This document shows positions 34,205 through 43,251 of a stretch of 64,000 nt of DNA, one piece after another (position 1 is the stretch's first letter; each line of letters begins with the position of its first letter). Origin of the DNA: Spirochaetota bacterium (GTDB lineage: Bacteria; Spirochaetota; Spirochaetia; Treponematales; UBA12059); contig JADFDI010000011.1 of the NCBI GenBank assembly GCA_018262985.1, forward strand, positions 1 through 64,000. Direction: 5' to 3'. A program made the position numbers and the translations under genes. The notes under the pieces were generated by a model. It made no database searches, was not told the origin of the DNA, and was given only the letters and a program-made list of their open reading frames with translations.

Positions 34205-35492
34205 GGCGCGTCCTTTCCTTGATCCAGTCGAGCATGGGCACCATGATGCCCGCGACCATGCCGCCGGAGAAACCGTTGTTGTAGAGGTCGAGACCGCCGT
34301 GGAGATGGCCGACCGTGTGCACCAAGGTCAGGTGGAGGATGCCCGCGGCGAAGCCGGCGATGGGTCCGTAGGCGCCGGAGATCGGGGCGAGCGTGGCGGA
34401 GAAGAGCAGGGCGAGCTGGCTGCCCGGGCTGTCGAGGCCGTAATGCGTGATGCTCGAGGCGAGCGCCACGCCGAGCATCGGCGGCAGGGCGTTGAGCGGA
34501 TGCTTGCCGAAGGCCGCGAAGCCGACCACGGTGAAGATGCCGCCGACCACCGGCCCGTTCCAGTCGCCGCCAGTGGCCAGCACCAGCATGCAGCTGATGA
34601 AGCCCATGAGTCCCATGTTGACCAGCGTGGCGCCGATGCCGAACGCGCGCGGGTAGTCCGCGACGAGGCGCCCGGTGGTGCCGAAGATTCGGAGGAGTCC
34701 GCCGAGCGCGTCCTCGTCCTCGACCAGGCCCAGGACGATCATGGAGGCGAAGTAGAGCGCTAGGAAGGGCAGGATCTCGTCGGGACCGGATTCGGCCCAG
34801 GCGAAACCACCCGAGAGCGGCACCTCGAACGCGCGGAGGACGGACATGGTCACGGTGCCGACGAAGCCGCTCGCGAAGCCGACGTTGTAGAGGTTGTAGC
34901 CGCGCGTGAAATCGAGCGCGCCCCGCGCCACGGGAGTCAGGAAGAAACCGGCCGCGAGGCCGGCGGCGATCCCGGAGACGAGGTTCCAGGGCGCCGGTAT
35001 GCCGATGCCGAAGGTGACCTCCGAGACGATCGGCGCCAGGGCGGTGCCGAAGAGGGCCACGATGATGTTGTCCTTGACCGGCCGACCCTCGACCTTGGTG
35101 AAGATCATCACGCCGGCCATGATCGGCCAGATGTTGAAAGCGCTCTTCCCGAACAGCGCGAAGCCCGCGACCGTGAAGATGGTCGCGAGGGCGGGGCCCG
35201 AGATGAGGACGCCGACCAGGCGCAGGACCGCCCACGTGGAGAGCGCGAGCAGACCGGAGTTGACGAAGGCGGGACCGAGCCCCGCGCGCGCGACGTAGTC
35301 GTTGATCAGGATGTCCGGCTGCACGACGATGACGCCGAGGCCGCGGATGACGACGGCGGGATCGAAGCCGGCCTTCCAGAAGCCGAAGGCGATCAACGCC
35401 AGCGCGAAGCCGAGGGCCGTTCGGTTGATGAGCTTCGCGTCGGCGTCGATGCCGCCGGCGGCCCGTCTGATCCTCAAGCGGGACAAATCCAT
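34194..35492 (-). CDS. Multi-pass membrane protein (DUF1576-like)
   Basis: 432 residues with about ten hydrophobic helices. Two halves show an internal repeat: GYNLYNVGFASGFVGTV near residue 200 and GLDLYNNGFSGGMVAGI near 405, plus FTVAGFALFGKSAFNIWPIMAGV near 110 and FTVVGFAAFGKHPLNALPPMLGV near 320 (given by their shared F-T-V-x-G-F-A-x-F-G-K core). This duplicated layout matches my memory of the DUF1576 family, a probable transporter of unknown substrate. It is preceded by a leaderless-type promoter and followed by a coupled small protein. Confidence 0.75.
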   Translation of the reverse strand: MDLSRLRIRRAAGGIDADAKLINRTALGFALALIAFGFWKAGFDPAVVIRGLGVIVVQPDILINDYVARAGLGPAFVNSGLLALSTWAVLRLVGVLISGPALATIFTVAGFALFGKSAFNIWPIMAGVMIFTKVEGRPVKDNIIVALFGTALAPIVSEVTFGIGIPAPWNLVSGIAAGLAAGFFLTPVARGALDFTRGYNLYNVGFASGFVGTVTMSVLRAFEVPLSGGFAWAESGPDEILPFLALYFASMIVLGLVEDEDALGGLLRIFGTTGRLVADYPRAFGIGATLVNMGLMGFISCMLVLATGGDWNGPVVGGIFTVVGFAAFGKHPLNALPPMLGVALASSITHYGLDSPGSQLALLFSATLAPISGAYGPIAGFAAGILHLTLVHTVGHLHGGLDLYNNGFSGGMVAGIMVPMLDWIKERTRHES

Positions 35493-35498
35493 GGGGGA

Positions 35499-35504
35499 AG
35501 TATA
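35499..35504 (-). promoter_or_regulatory. Predicted leaderless promoter (-10 box) of the DUF1576-like gene
   Basis: Minus-strand TATACT ends six bases (TCCCCC) before the ATG at 35492. No ribosome binding site is present. Confidence 0.5.
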
Positions 35505-35553
35505 ATCGCCCCCCGGCCGCGCGCAAACCGAAAGTTTCGCGCCGCCGCGCCCG

Positions 35554-36339
35554 TCACGGCAGGTCGGCCAAGAACTCCAGGAGGATCTTCCGCCAGGCCG
35601 CGGGCAGCTCGGCCATGACCGAGTGGCCCGCTTCCTCGACCACGACGAGGCGGGCGCCCGGGAAGGCCGCGGCCGTCTCTCGCGCCATGGCCTCGGTGAC
35701 GATGACGTCCTTGCGTCCCCATACCACGAGGACCGGCTTCCCGAAGCCGGAGAGCTTGCCGCGCAGGTCGAAGCGCGAGAGCGCCTCCGCGTTGCCGATC
35801 CAGGCCGGCGCCGCCATCAGCTTCGCGTCCTCCACGAGGGCGGCGAACCAGGCGTCGTCCGTCATGGCGGGCACGACGGTCTTGAGCGCCATGGCCAGCA
35901 CCGCGGGGTTCGCCCGCATCATCTCGATGGCCGGGTGGCGCTCCTTCGGAGTGACGAGTCCCGAGGGCGCGGCCGAGTCGACCAGCACCAGCGCGCGGAC
36001 GAGCTCGGGACGCTTCGCCGCCAGGGCCTGGACCACCGCCCCGCCGAGCGAATGCCCGACCAGCACCGGGCGGTCGAGCTTCATGGCCTCGATGAAGGCG
36101 GCGAGGAACTCCGCGTAGGTTTCGAGCCGCGCGTTCTCCGGCGCGTAGCCGGGCACCGGCCCCGAGCGGCCGAAGTTCGGCAGGTCGAGCGCCACGGTCC
36201 GGAAGCCCGGCAGGTCCATCGAGTCGCGCCACCAGAGGCTCGAGCCCGTGTTGCCGTGCACGAGCAGGACGGGCACGCCCGCGCCCATCGCGACGTAGAA
36301 GATCGGGATTCCGTTCACCAGGATCGTGTTGCCGTCCAT
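35554..36339 (-). CDS. Alpha/beta hydrolase 1 of the Liv/CoA catabolic island
   Basis: 261 residues. The fold is plain: PVLLVHGNTGSSLWW oxyanion loop, nucleophile Ser96 in VLVGHSLGGAVVQ, the acid near residue 215 (VVWGRKDVIV) and His near 240 (EEAGHSVMAE). Carboxylester, thioester, lactone and C-C bond (meta-cleavage or 1,3-diketone) hydrolases share this fold, so the reaction is open. It follows a second hydrolase and the Liv transporter genes on the same strand and is the last gene of that run. Confidence 0.88.
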   Translation of the reverse strand: MDGNTILVNGIPIFYVAMGAGVPVLLVHGNTGSSLWWRDSMDLPGFRTVALDLPNFGRSGPVPGYAPENARLETYAEFLAAFIEAMKLDRPVLVGHSLGGAVVQALAAKRPELVRALVLVDSAAPSGLVTPKERHPAIEMMRANPAVLAMALKTVVPAMTDDAWFAALVEDAKLMAAPAWIGNAEALSRFDLRGKLSGFGKPVLVVWGRKDVIVTEAMARETAAAFPGARLVVVEEAGHSVMAELPAAWRKILLEFLADLP

Positions 36340-36361
36340 GCGTCGCCTCCGTTCGCCGTGC

Positions 36362-37168
36362 CTATCGGATTCCGTCCAGAAAACCGAGGACGAGGCGCGA
36401 GACCTCGTCCGGTTTTTCGATGACCGCCGCGTGGCCCGCTTCCGGTATCTCGGCGTAGCGGGCGCGCGCGATTCCTTCGGCCATGACGCGCGCGTAGCGC
36501 GGTCCTTTCAGGATGTCGAGCCCGGCCGCCACGACCAGGGTCGGGCAGGCGACGCGGCCCAGGTCCTTCCGGAGATCGATGGCGAGGAAGGCGTCGCAGA
36601 GCTCGATGAAGGCCTCGAACCACGAGACCGGCAGCGAGGCCATGGCCGCCTCGCGGGCGGCCACCGCGGCCGCGTTGGCGTCGAGCCACGCGGAGGAATA
36701 GTTCCAGGGCAGTATCGTCCGGTAGAAGAGCGAGGGACCCGCCGCCGCCGCGCGCTTCCACGATTCCACCGCGGCCCTCAGCACGGCGTCGGCCTCGCAG
36801 ACCCCGTCGACCATGCAGAGGCTCGCGGAGCGCTCCGGAAAATCGCGCGCGAAACACAGGGCGACCTCGGCCCCGTACGAGGTTCCGACCAGGTGCGCCT
36901 TCCCCTCGAGCCCGAGGGCGTCGAGCAGGTGCGCGAGGTCCCGCGCGTGGAGCTCGAGCGAATACGGTCCCGCGGGCTTGTCGGAAAGCAGCTGGCCGCG
37001 GAAGTCATGGCAGAGTACGCGGAAGCCCGCCTCCGCCAGTGCGGCGGCGACGGGCTTCCAGTGCGCGATCGACATGGCGACGCCGTTGAGCAGGACGACC
37101 GTCCCCTTCGCTCCCGTTCCCGAGAGCTCGTACGCGAACGAGACGCCGCCCGAGTCGATCCTTATCAT
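36362..37168 (-). CDS. Alpha/beta hydrolase 2 of the Liv/CoA catabolic island
   Basis: 268 residues. Oxyanion loop VVLLNGVAMSIAHW, nucleophile Ser in LVGTSYGAEVAL (about residue 98), acid in LVVAAGLDILKG and His in IPEAGHAAVIE. The HG motif is replaced by NG, as in several C-C bond or lactone hydrolases. It begins one base after the livF stop. Two hydrolases of different subgroup in one operon imply two successive hydrolytic steps or two related substrates. Confidence 0.88.
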   Translation of the reverse strand: MIRIDSGGVSFAYELSGTGAKGTVVLLNGVAMSIAHWKPVAAALAEAGFRVLCHDFRGQLLSDKPAGPYSLELHARDLAHLLDALGLEGKAHLVGTSYGAEVALCFARDFPERSASLCMVDGVCEADAVLRAAVESWKRAAAAGPSLFYRTILPWNYSSAWLDANAAAVAAREAAMASLPVSWFEAFIELCDAFLAIDLRKDLGRVACPTLVVAAGLDILKGPRYARVMAEGIARARYAEIPEAGHAAVIEKPDEVSRLVLGFLDGIR

Positions 37169-37873
37169 TTATATCCCCAGGTAGGCGGAGACGACGTGCG
37201 GGTTCTTCGCGAGCCCGGCCGCGGAATCCTCGAGCGCCACCGCGCCGTTCTCGAGCACGTAGCCGCGGTCGATGGCCTTGAGGCTCTCGCGGACGTTCTG
37301 CTCGGTAACCAGGATGGCCACTTCCTTCTTGAGCAGGGCCAGCCGCTCGAAGACCTCCGCCACGATGGACGGCTGCAGCCCGAGCGAAGGCTCGTCGAGG
37401 ATGAGGAGCAGCGGGTTGGCCATGAGCGCGCGGCCGATGGCGACCATGCGCTGCTGACCGCCGGACATGGTGCCCACGTACTGCTTGAGCCGCTCCTTGA
37501 GGATCGGGAAGAGCTGGACCACCATGTCGAGCTGGCGCTTCTCGATGCCGGCTGCGCGCGGCACCCAGGCCGCGCCGAGCTCGAGGTTGTCCGCTACGCT
37601 CATGCCGGGGAAGAGCTCGCGCTCCTGCGGCACGAGGGCGATGCCGGAACGGGCCACCAGGTGCGTGGCCTTGCCGCCGATCTCCTGTCCGTCGAATTTC
37701 ACGGAGCCCGACCAAGGCCGCTGCATGCCCATGATCGTGTTGATGAGCGTGGTCTTGCCGGCGCCGTTCGGGCCGAAGAGCCCGACCGATTCCTTGCCGA
37801 CCTTGAGGTCGACTCCGAGCAGCACCTTGAGCTTTCCGTAGCCGGTCTCGAGCTTCTGGATGTCGAGTATCAT
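37169..37873 (-). CDS. livF: Branched-chain amino-acid-type ABC transporter ATPase LivF
   Basis: 234 residues. Walker A GPNGAGKTT, signature MSGGQQRMVAIGRALM, Walker B LLILDEPSLGL. LivF and LivG form the ATPase pair of high-affinity branched-chain-type importers. Overlaps the livG stop by four bases. The Liv family also takes up amides, urea and aromatic or short carboxylic acids, so the name does not fix the substrate. Confidence 0.95.
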   Translation of the reverse strand: MILDIQKLETGYGKLKVLLGVDLKVGKESVGLFGPNGAGKTTLINTIMGMQRPWSGSVKFDGQEIGGKATHLVARSGIALVPQERELFPGMSVADNLELGAAWVPRAAGIEKRQLDMVVQLFPILKERLKQYVGTMSGGQQRMVAIGRALMANPLLLILDEPSLGLQPSIVAEVFERLALLKKEVAILVTEQNVRESLKAIDRGYVLENGAVALEDSAAGLAKNPHVVSAYLGI

Positions 37874-38589
37874 GCGGCGCCTCCGAGGTACGCTTCGATG
37901 ACGCGCGGGTTCTTCGAGACTTCCTCGTAGGGTCCTTCCGCGATCAGCTCGCCGGCCTCGAGGACTATGACCCGGTGCGTGAGTTCCTTGATGACGCCCA
38001 TGACGTGCTCCACGACCCCTACCGCGAGCTTCCGCTCGCGCGCGATCGCCTGCACCTGCGCGATGAGCTCGCGCGTCTCGTCGGAGTTGAGCCCGGCCAT
38101 CACCTCGTCGAGGAAGAGGACTTCCGGTTCGTTCGCGAGCGCCCGGGCGATCTCCATCTTCTTGATCTCGAGGATGGTCAGCTTCGAGGTGTCGCGGTCG
38201 AGGCCGGTCAGGCCGAGCGAGGCGCAGACCTCCTCGGCCTTGGCCCGGGCGGTCTTGAGCCCGTTGCCCTTCGCGAAGATGGAGCCGACCATGACGTTCT
38301 CGATCAGCGAAAGGTTCTCGAGCGGGTGGATCAGCTGGTAGGTGCGCGCGATGCCCAGGCGGGCGCGCTCGTGGGCCGGCATGTAGCTTATGTCGCGCCC
38401 CTTGTACTCCACCTTGCCGGAGCTCGGCATGATGATGCCGGACACCAGGTTGATGAAGGTGGTCTTGCCCGCGCCGTTCGGCCCGATGATGCCGAGGATC
38501 TCGCCCTCCTCCATGGAGAAGGAGACGTCGTTGACGGCCACGAGGCCGAGGAAGGCGCGGGTCAGGCGCTCGGTCCTGAGCTTGGTCAT
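37870..38589 (-). CDS. livG: Branched-chain amino-acid-type ABC transporter ATPase LivG
   Basis: 239 residues; ATG within the livM stop (ATGA). Walker A GPNGAGKTTF, Q-loop region IARTYQLIHP, Walker B VLFLDEVMAGLN. The ABC signature is atypical, LTILEIKKMEIARAL, where most LivG have LSYGQQRRLEIARAL; the helix that follows is conserved. This degeneracy of the LSGGQ motif is seen in some Liv paralogues for aromatic compounds. Confidence 0.94.
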   Translation of the reverse strand: MTKLRTERLTRAFLGLVAVNDVSFSMEEGEILGIIGPNGAGKTTFINLVSGIIMPSSGKVEYKGRDISYMPAHERARLGIARTYQLIHPLENLSLIENVMVGSIFAKGNGLKTARAKAEEVCASLGLTGLDRDTSKLTILEIKKMEIARALANEPEVLFLDEVMAGLNSDETRELIAQVQAIARERKLAVGVVEHVMGVIKELTHRVIVLEAGELIAEGPYEEVSKNPRVIEAYLGGAA

Positions 38590-39524
38590 TCGGCCCTCCC
38601 TTCGGCGGGGCGCGCCATCTTGCGGGCGAGGCCGTAGAGCCCGCGGGGCATGAAGAGGATCACGATGATGATGATGATCCCGTAGACCACCAGGTGCCCG
38701 TAGGGCATCTGGAGCTTGAGCCATTCCGAGGCGACGCCGAGCAGGACGGCGCCCATGATCGGGCCGACCGTGCCGTGGATGCCGCCGAGCAGGGCCATGG
38801 CCAGGGGAAGCAGGGTGAAGTCGGCGCTGAACACCGAGTCCGGCGTCGCGAAGCCGTACGACTGCACGAAGATGCCGCCGAGCAGGCCCTGGATTCCGGA
38901 AGTGATGACGAAGGTGGCCAGCAGCCAGCGGAAGATGTCCACGCCGCTCGAGCTGGCCGCTATCTCGTTGTCGCGGATGGCGGTCAGCGCGAAGTGGAAT
39001 TTCGATTTTTCGAACCAGATCGACGCGCCGAGCGCGACCGCGAGGCCGACGAGGGCGAGCCAGTAGAGGCCCGAGGCGCTGCCCCCGAAGATGACGCCGG
39101 CGGGGGCGACGATGCCCTCCGGTCCGCCGGTGAAGTCGTGCAGGTTGTGGATTACGATGCGGAAGATCTCGGCCAGCGCCAGGGTGACGATGGAGAAGTA
39201 CATGCCCCGCAGGCGGAGGATGAGGTAGCCGATCAGGAGCGCGGCCAGCGCCGAGAAGGCGGCCGCGAAGGGAATGGACGCCCAGGCGGGCATTCCCGCC
39301 CGAATGACGCCGAGTATCGAGGCGTAGGCGCCGAGGCCGAAGAGCCCGGCTATGCCGAAGCTGATCTGCCCCGAACGCAGCAGCATGTCCCAGGTGATGG
39401 CGAGCGCCATGTAGAGCATGACGTTGCGGGCGACCTGGAGGGGGTAGGCGCCGGCCAGGGCCGGGAGGACGACCGCCAGGGCGCCGAGGAGCGTCGCGAC
39501 GACGCGGGCCAGGTTCCGGTTCAC
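38586..39524 (-). CDS. livM: Branched-chain amino-acid-type ABC permease LivM
   Basis: 312 residues from a GTG inside the livH stop. Eight or nine helices with LivM landmarks: LRSGQISFGIAGLFGLGAYA (about 50-70), LRGMYFSIVTLALAEIFRIV and the cytoplasmic loop FALTAIRDNEIAASSSGVD. Forms the channel with LivH. Confidence 0.94.
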   Translation of the reverse strand: MNRNLARVVATLLGALAVVLPALAGAYPLQVARNVMLYMALAITWDMLLRSGQISFGIAGLFGLGAYASILGVIRAGMPAWASIPFAAAFSALAALLIGYLILRLRGMYFSIVTLALAEIFRIVIHNLHDFTGGPEGIVAPAGVIFGGSASGLYWLALVGLAVALGASIWFEKSKFHFALTAIRDNEIAASSSGVDIFRWLLATFVITSGIQGLLGGIFVQSYGFATPDSVFSADFTLLPLAMALLGGIHGTVGPIMGAVLLGVASEWLKLQMPYGHLVVYGIIIIIVILFMPRGLYGLARKMARPAEGRAE

Positions 39525-40444
39525 GACTTCCTCCACTTGATCGAACGTCCGAGGATGACGGCGATGATCAGCACGAAGAACACGATGTCCGCCCAGGCGC
39601 GCGTGTCGCGAAAGCCGCGGAGCACCTGCTCGGAAATGCCGAGGAGGAGGCTCGCGCCGAGGATGCCCGGGATGTTGCCGATGCCCGCCACGGCCACGAG
39701 GCAGAAGCTCTTCATCGTGTACGGCGATCCGACCGAGGGAAAGATGGACTGCTTGGTCAGGAAGAGCGCTCCCATGGCGCCGACCAGGGCCAGGGCGAGC
39801 GCGAACACCAGGCCGTAGACGCGGTTCACGTCGATTCCGACGATGGCGGCGCCCTTCGGATTCTGGCCGACGGCGAGGGCGGCCTTGCCGATCGTGGTGC
39901 GGGTCAGGAAGAGCTTGAGTCCCGCGGCGTAGAGGATCGCGAAGGCGACGAAGACGTAGGACCAGACGGGGAAGGTGTCCTCGCCGATGTCGATCGAAGC
40001 CGAGACGTAGTCGAGCTGCAGCTTGAAGGTCTGCGAGGTGAACAGGATGTTCACCGCCTGCGTCAGCGCTATCGCGATGCCGAAGGTCAGGATGAGCTGG
40101 TTGAGCTCGGGCGCCTTGAGCGCGCGCTTGATGGTGAGCTTGAAGACGACCCAGCCGAACGCGGCGGTGACCGCGGCGGAGGGAAGCACGGCGAGGAGGG
40201 GATCCATGCCGGTCGCCCGGCACGCGAAATAGGTGGCGTACGCCGCGACCATCATGAACTCGCCGTGGGCGAGGTTCACGATGTGGACGATGCCGAGCAC
40301 GAGTCCCATCGGGATCGCGATCGCCGCGTAGAGGCCGGCCTGCTGGATGCCGTTGTTGATGACGGACGGCTTCCACAGGAGGATCAGGATCGTGGCCGCG
40401 GCGGACAGCGCCGCGAGTATCGTCGCGCGACGTTTCATTGCCAT
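39521..40444 (-). CDS. livH: Branched-chain amino-acid-type ABC permease LivH
   Basis: 307 residues. LivH landmarks: IVHIVNLAHGEFMMVAAYAT, ILTFGIAIALTQAVN and ALAVGQNPKGAAIVGIDVNR. It is separated from the binding-protein gene by 113 bases that contain a very strong hairpin. MAM at the start gives two possible ATGs; I keep the first. Confidence 0.94.
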   Translation of the reverse strand: MAMKRRATILAALSAAATILILLWKPSVINNGIQQAGLYAAIAIPMGLVLGIVHIVNLAHGEFMMVAAYATYFACRATGMDPLLAVLPSAAVTAAFGWVVFKLTIKRALKAPELNQLILTFGIAIALTQAVNILFTSQTFKLQLDYVSASIDIGEDTFPVWSYVFVAFAILYAAGLKLFLTRTTIGKAALAVGQNPKGAAIVGIDVNRVYGLVFALALALVGAMGALFLTKQSIFPSVGSPYTMKSFCLVAVAGIGNIPGILGASLLLGISEQVLRGFRDTRAWADIVFFVLIIAVILGRSIKWRKS

Positions 40445-40485
40445 CTTGACTGCCTTGTTTGTCGGGATTGTGCCGCCGGAAGGGT

Positions 40486-40518
40486 GCGGGGAGGCGCGCC
40501 CGCGGCGCGCCTCCCCGC
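40486..40518 (-). other. Strong hairpin between livK and livH
   Basis: A perfect 14-base inverted repeat (GCGGGGAGGCGCGC / GCGCGCCTCCCCGC) with a 5-base loop and no T tract. Hairpins between a binding-protein gene and its permease genes usually stabilise the upstream mRNA and lower permease expression. Confidence 0.7.
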
Positions 40519-40557
40519 GTTCCGGTCGGCCTTTTCAGAAAGCCTTCCGGATTCCGG

Positions 40558-41772
40558 TCACTTCCATGCCGGGAAGGGGAAGACGGGGGCCGCGGTCGCC
40601 GCCTCGAAGGGCCAGAGGACCTCCTGGAAGCCGTTCTGCCACTGGAGGATCTTCTGGCGGGTGATGCCCTGGTGCTTGATGATGTTCGAGGGCTTGAAGG
40701 TGATGGTCTCGCCGAGCGGCGAGGCGTACTTCGTGGCCTCGAGCGCCTTCACGAGCGCCGCGGTCTCGGTGGTGCCGGCGACCCTGATGCCGTCGGCGAG
40801 GATCATGACCGCGTCGTAGGCGAGCAGGGCGAAGTAGGTGGCCGGCTCCTCGCGGTACTTCTTGACGTAGGCGTCGTAGAACTTCTTGCTTGCCGGGTTG
40901 GTGTCGTTCATGGACGGCGACCACATGCCGTAGAGCATGACGTTCTTCGAAAGCTTCGAGGAACCGAAGCCGATGGGCCATCCGGGGGGCGCCCCGAGGT
41001 AGATCTTCGGCGTGAACTTGATCGCCTTGGACTGCTCGAGCATCGGGAGCGCGTCGGCGTCGTAGCCCGCCCAGAGGAAGAGGTCCGGCTTGAAGTCCTT
41101 GGCGGCCTCGAGGACGGCGCTGTAGTCGCCGCCGCCGAGGAGGGCGCTCTTGAAGGGCGCGCCGTCGACCGTGTAGCGCTTGTCGGAGCCGAACAGGAGC
41201 TTGGTGGCGTCCCACGAGGACTTGCCGAAGGCGCCTTCCTCGTAGGCGAGGAAGATCTTCTTGATCTTGATGGACGGATACTTCTTCTGGATCGCGTCCC
41301 AGCCTTCGGCGTAGGAGGCACCCTGGTTGTAGTCCCAGGGATGCAGGTGGAAGTAGTAGTCCGATCCGGGCGACGGACCGAGGGCCTTCTCGACGATGGC
41401 GCTCGAGGCCGCGCCGGTCGCGACGACCACCTTGTTGTACTTGGCGTAGGCGGGGATCTTGCCGACCTCGGCGCCGGACGCCATGCCGCCGATGAACGCC
41501 TCGACCTTGTCCACCGTCGCCAGCTTCTCGACGGCGGCGGCGGCCTTGTCGGCCTTGCCTTCGTCGTCGGCGATGATCAGCTCGAGCATCTTGCCGTTGA
41601 CGCCGCCGGCCTTGTTGATCTCCTCCACCGCGAGCAGGGCGGCCGCGCTGCCCTGTTTGCCCGTGATGTCGGAAAGGGTCCAGATCCCGCCGATCTTGAT
41701 GGTGCCGCCGGTCTGGGCGAACGCCGGGATCGCGATCAAGGCGATCGCCAAAAGAGCGAGCGCTTTCCTCAT
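40558..41772 (-). CDS. livK: Periplasmic substrate-binding protein of the Liv-type transporter
   Basis: 404 residues; ATG after GGAGG. Signal peptide MRKALALLAIALIAIPAFAQ, no lipobox cysteine. Type 1 periplasmic fold of the LivK/amide-binding family: IKIGGIWTLSDITGKQGSAA, AVEEINKAGGVNGKMLELII, ADDEGKADKAAAAVEKL. The opening with DITG and the bulky FHLHPWDYNQG loop near residue 150 differ from amino-acid-binding members, so the ligand is likely a neutral or acidic small carbon compound rather than leucine. The surrounding CoA-transferase, thiolase and hydrolases point the same way. Confidence 0.92.
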   Translation of the reverse strand: MRKALALLAIALIAIPAFAQTGGTIKIGGIWTLSDITGKQGSAAALLAVEEINKAGGVNGKMLELIIADDEGKADKAAAAVEKLATVDKVEAFIGGMASGAEVGKIPAYAKYNKVVVATGAASSAIVEKALGPSPGSDYYFHLHPWDYNQGASYAEGWDAIQKKYPSIKIKKIFLAYEEGAFGKSSWDATKLLFGSDKRYTVDGAPFKSALLGGGDYSAVLEAAKDFKPDLFLWAGYDADALPMLEQSKAIKFTPKIYLGAPPGWPIGFGSSKLSKNVMLYGMWSPSMNDTNPASKKFYDAYVKKYREEPATYFALLAYDAVMILADGIRVAGTTETAALVKALEATKYASPLGETITFKPSNIIKHQGITRQKILQWQNGFQEVLWPFEAATAAPVFPFPAWK

Positions 41773-41890
41773 CGCATGCCTCCTCAGGTCTCTCCGGGCG
41801 CGTACGCGCCCGCGATTCACTATCTCGACCGCCGTCCGCGCGGCGGGTTCGACCGCGTTCCACGCGCCGGAAGCGCCCGGCGCCTCCGCG

Positions 41891-42910
41891 TCAGGGTTCC
41901 CGGTACGGGCCCCACTGGATGACCGTGGAAGCCCAGACGAAGCCGAGCCCCGCCCCCACGAACACTATCGTGCTTCCGTCCTTCACTTTCCCGTCCCTGA
42001 GGCCGAGCTCGAGCGAGAGCACCTGGTCGTTCTGGCCGATGTGGCCGTACTCGTCGAGGTAGGTGCTCTGCTCGGGCCGGACGCCGAGCTCGGCGAGCGC
42101 CGCGTCGTGGGCGCTCTTCTTGAAATGGAGGATGGCCAGGTAGTCGATGCCGCCCTGCTCGGGCTTGCCGGAGCGCCGGAGCGCCTCGCGGACGACCGCG
42201 TAGAAGTTCGGCATGGTCTTCTCGCCGAGCATGGCCTTGAAGGTCGGCTCGTCGGGCACCGCGAAATGGGCCTTGAGCTCGTCGCCCGGCTTCGGGGGCC
42301 AGGACTTGGCGCCGAGGGTCGGCACCACGCAGAGCTCGGAGAAGGAGCCGTCGCCCCGGAAGGCGCTGGCGAGCACGGCGTTGCGGCCCGCGTTCCTGCG
42401 GAGCACGAGGGCCGAACCCCCCGAGCCGATGTCCATCATGAAGCGGGTCGAGGGCTCGGCGAGGTCGATGAGGTCGTTGTTGCGGTAGCCGGAGACGAGC
42501 AGCACGGTGGACAGGTCGTCGCGGGCGATCATGAGGCTCTTCGCGACGTCGAGGGCGGCCATCATGGAGCCGCACATGGCCTCCATGTCGAAGCTCCAGG
42601 CGTTCGAGGCGCCGATCTTCTCCGAGACGTAGAGGCCGGCCAGCCAGCAGGCGTAGTCCTTGTGCTGGGCGCCGCACCAGATCACGAGGTCGACGTCCTT
42701 GCCTTCCACGCCGGCGTCGGCGAGCGCGAGGCGGGCGGCCTTGAGGCCCATCTCCGCGGTCGTGTCCTCGGGCCCCGCGACGGGCTTGCGCTTGACGCCG
42801 AACTTGAGGGCGATGACGTCCTCGGGCACTCCCGTGGCCTTGGCCAGGTCGGAGGCGTATAGGTAGGTGGACGGCATCCAGGTGCCATGCCCGATGATCC
42901 CCACGTGCAT
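41891..42910 (-). CDS. KAS III/HMG-CoA-synthase-like condensing enzyme 1
   Basis: 339 residues, thiolase fold of the FabH type. The nucleophile Cys113 lies in FDMEAMCGSMMAAL and His262 in LAILHFKKSAHD. The catalytic Asn of FabH (YGNTSAAS) is replaced by His290 (YGHIGQND). It is first in the operon that continues with livK. A classic fatty-acid role is unlikely because no acp or fab genes are near; catabolic acyl-CoA condensation or cleavage is more plausible. It resembles the second KAS III-like protein 1.6 kb away only in the fold. Confidence 0.85.
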   Translation of the reverse strand: MHVGIIGHGTWMPSTYLYASDLAKATGVPEDVIALKFGVKRKPVAGPEDTTAEMGLKAARLALADAGVEGKDVDLVIWCGAQHKDYACWLAGLYVSEKIGASNAWSFDMEAMCGSMMAALDVAKSLMIARDDLSTVLLVSGYRNNDLIDLAEPSTRFMMDIGSGGSALVLRRNAGRNAVLASAFRGDGSFSELCVVPTLGAKSWPPKPGDELKAHFAVPDEPTFKAMLGEKTMPNFYAVVREALRRSGKPEQGGIDYLAILHFKKSAHDAALAELGVRPEQSTYLDEYGHIGQNDQVLSLELGLRDGKVKDGSTIVFVGAGLGFVWASTVIQWGPYREP

Positions 42911-43251
42911 AATCGCTCCAAAGATATGAATCAGCTCTCAACGGTAGCATTGTCCGCTTTCCCCGATCCGTCAAGCCAAAAAATTCGAAGAAGCCACAGA
43001 GGCACAGAGACACAGCGCAAAAAGCGTGTGATGTACGTAGCGCGCCTGCCGCCGCGCGGACTGAACCGGGCTGATCGGAGCCAAGCTACCCCGCCCCGCT
43101 GCCTTGTTCCTTCTCCTCTATGCCTCCGTGCCTCCGGGTGAAACTTCCTGGGTGAACTTCTCCATTGCGCGAACGGAAATCTGGTGCGATACTGGGTGAA
43201 CAGTGAATCGTCTCTCACGCCAGTTTTCACATCAAGATGCAAGGAGACCGC
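42911..43251. other. Divergent regulatory region of the catabolic island
   Basis: About 340 bases between two divergent operons. It has a minus-strand TTGACG (42969-42974) for the Liv operon, the plus-strand regulator promoter, and an inverted pair of purine-rich repeats (about 42990-43015 and 43113-43139). No open frame with a ribosome binding site is present. Confidence 0.6.
43165..43193 (+). promoter_or_regulatory. Predicted promoter of the tandem TetR gene
   Basis: TTGCGC (43165-43170) and GATACT (43188-43193), 17-base spacer, about 58 bases before the ATG at 43252. The leader just downstream contains imperfect GTGAAC/GTGAATC/CTCAC half sites. Confidence 0.55.
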
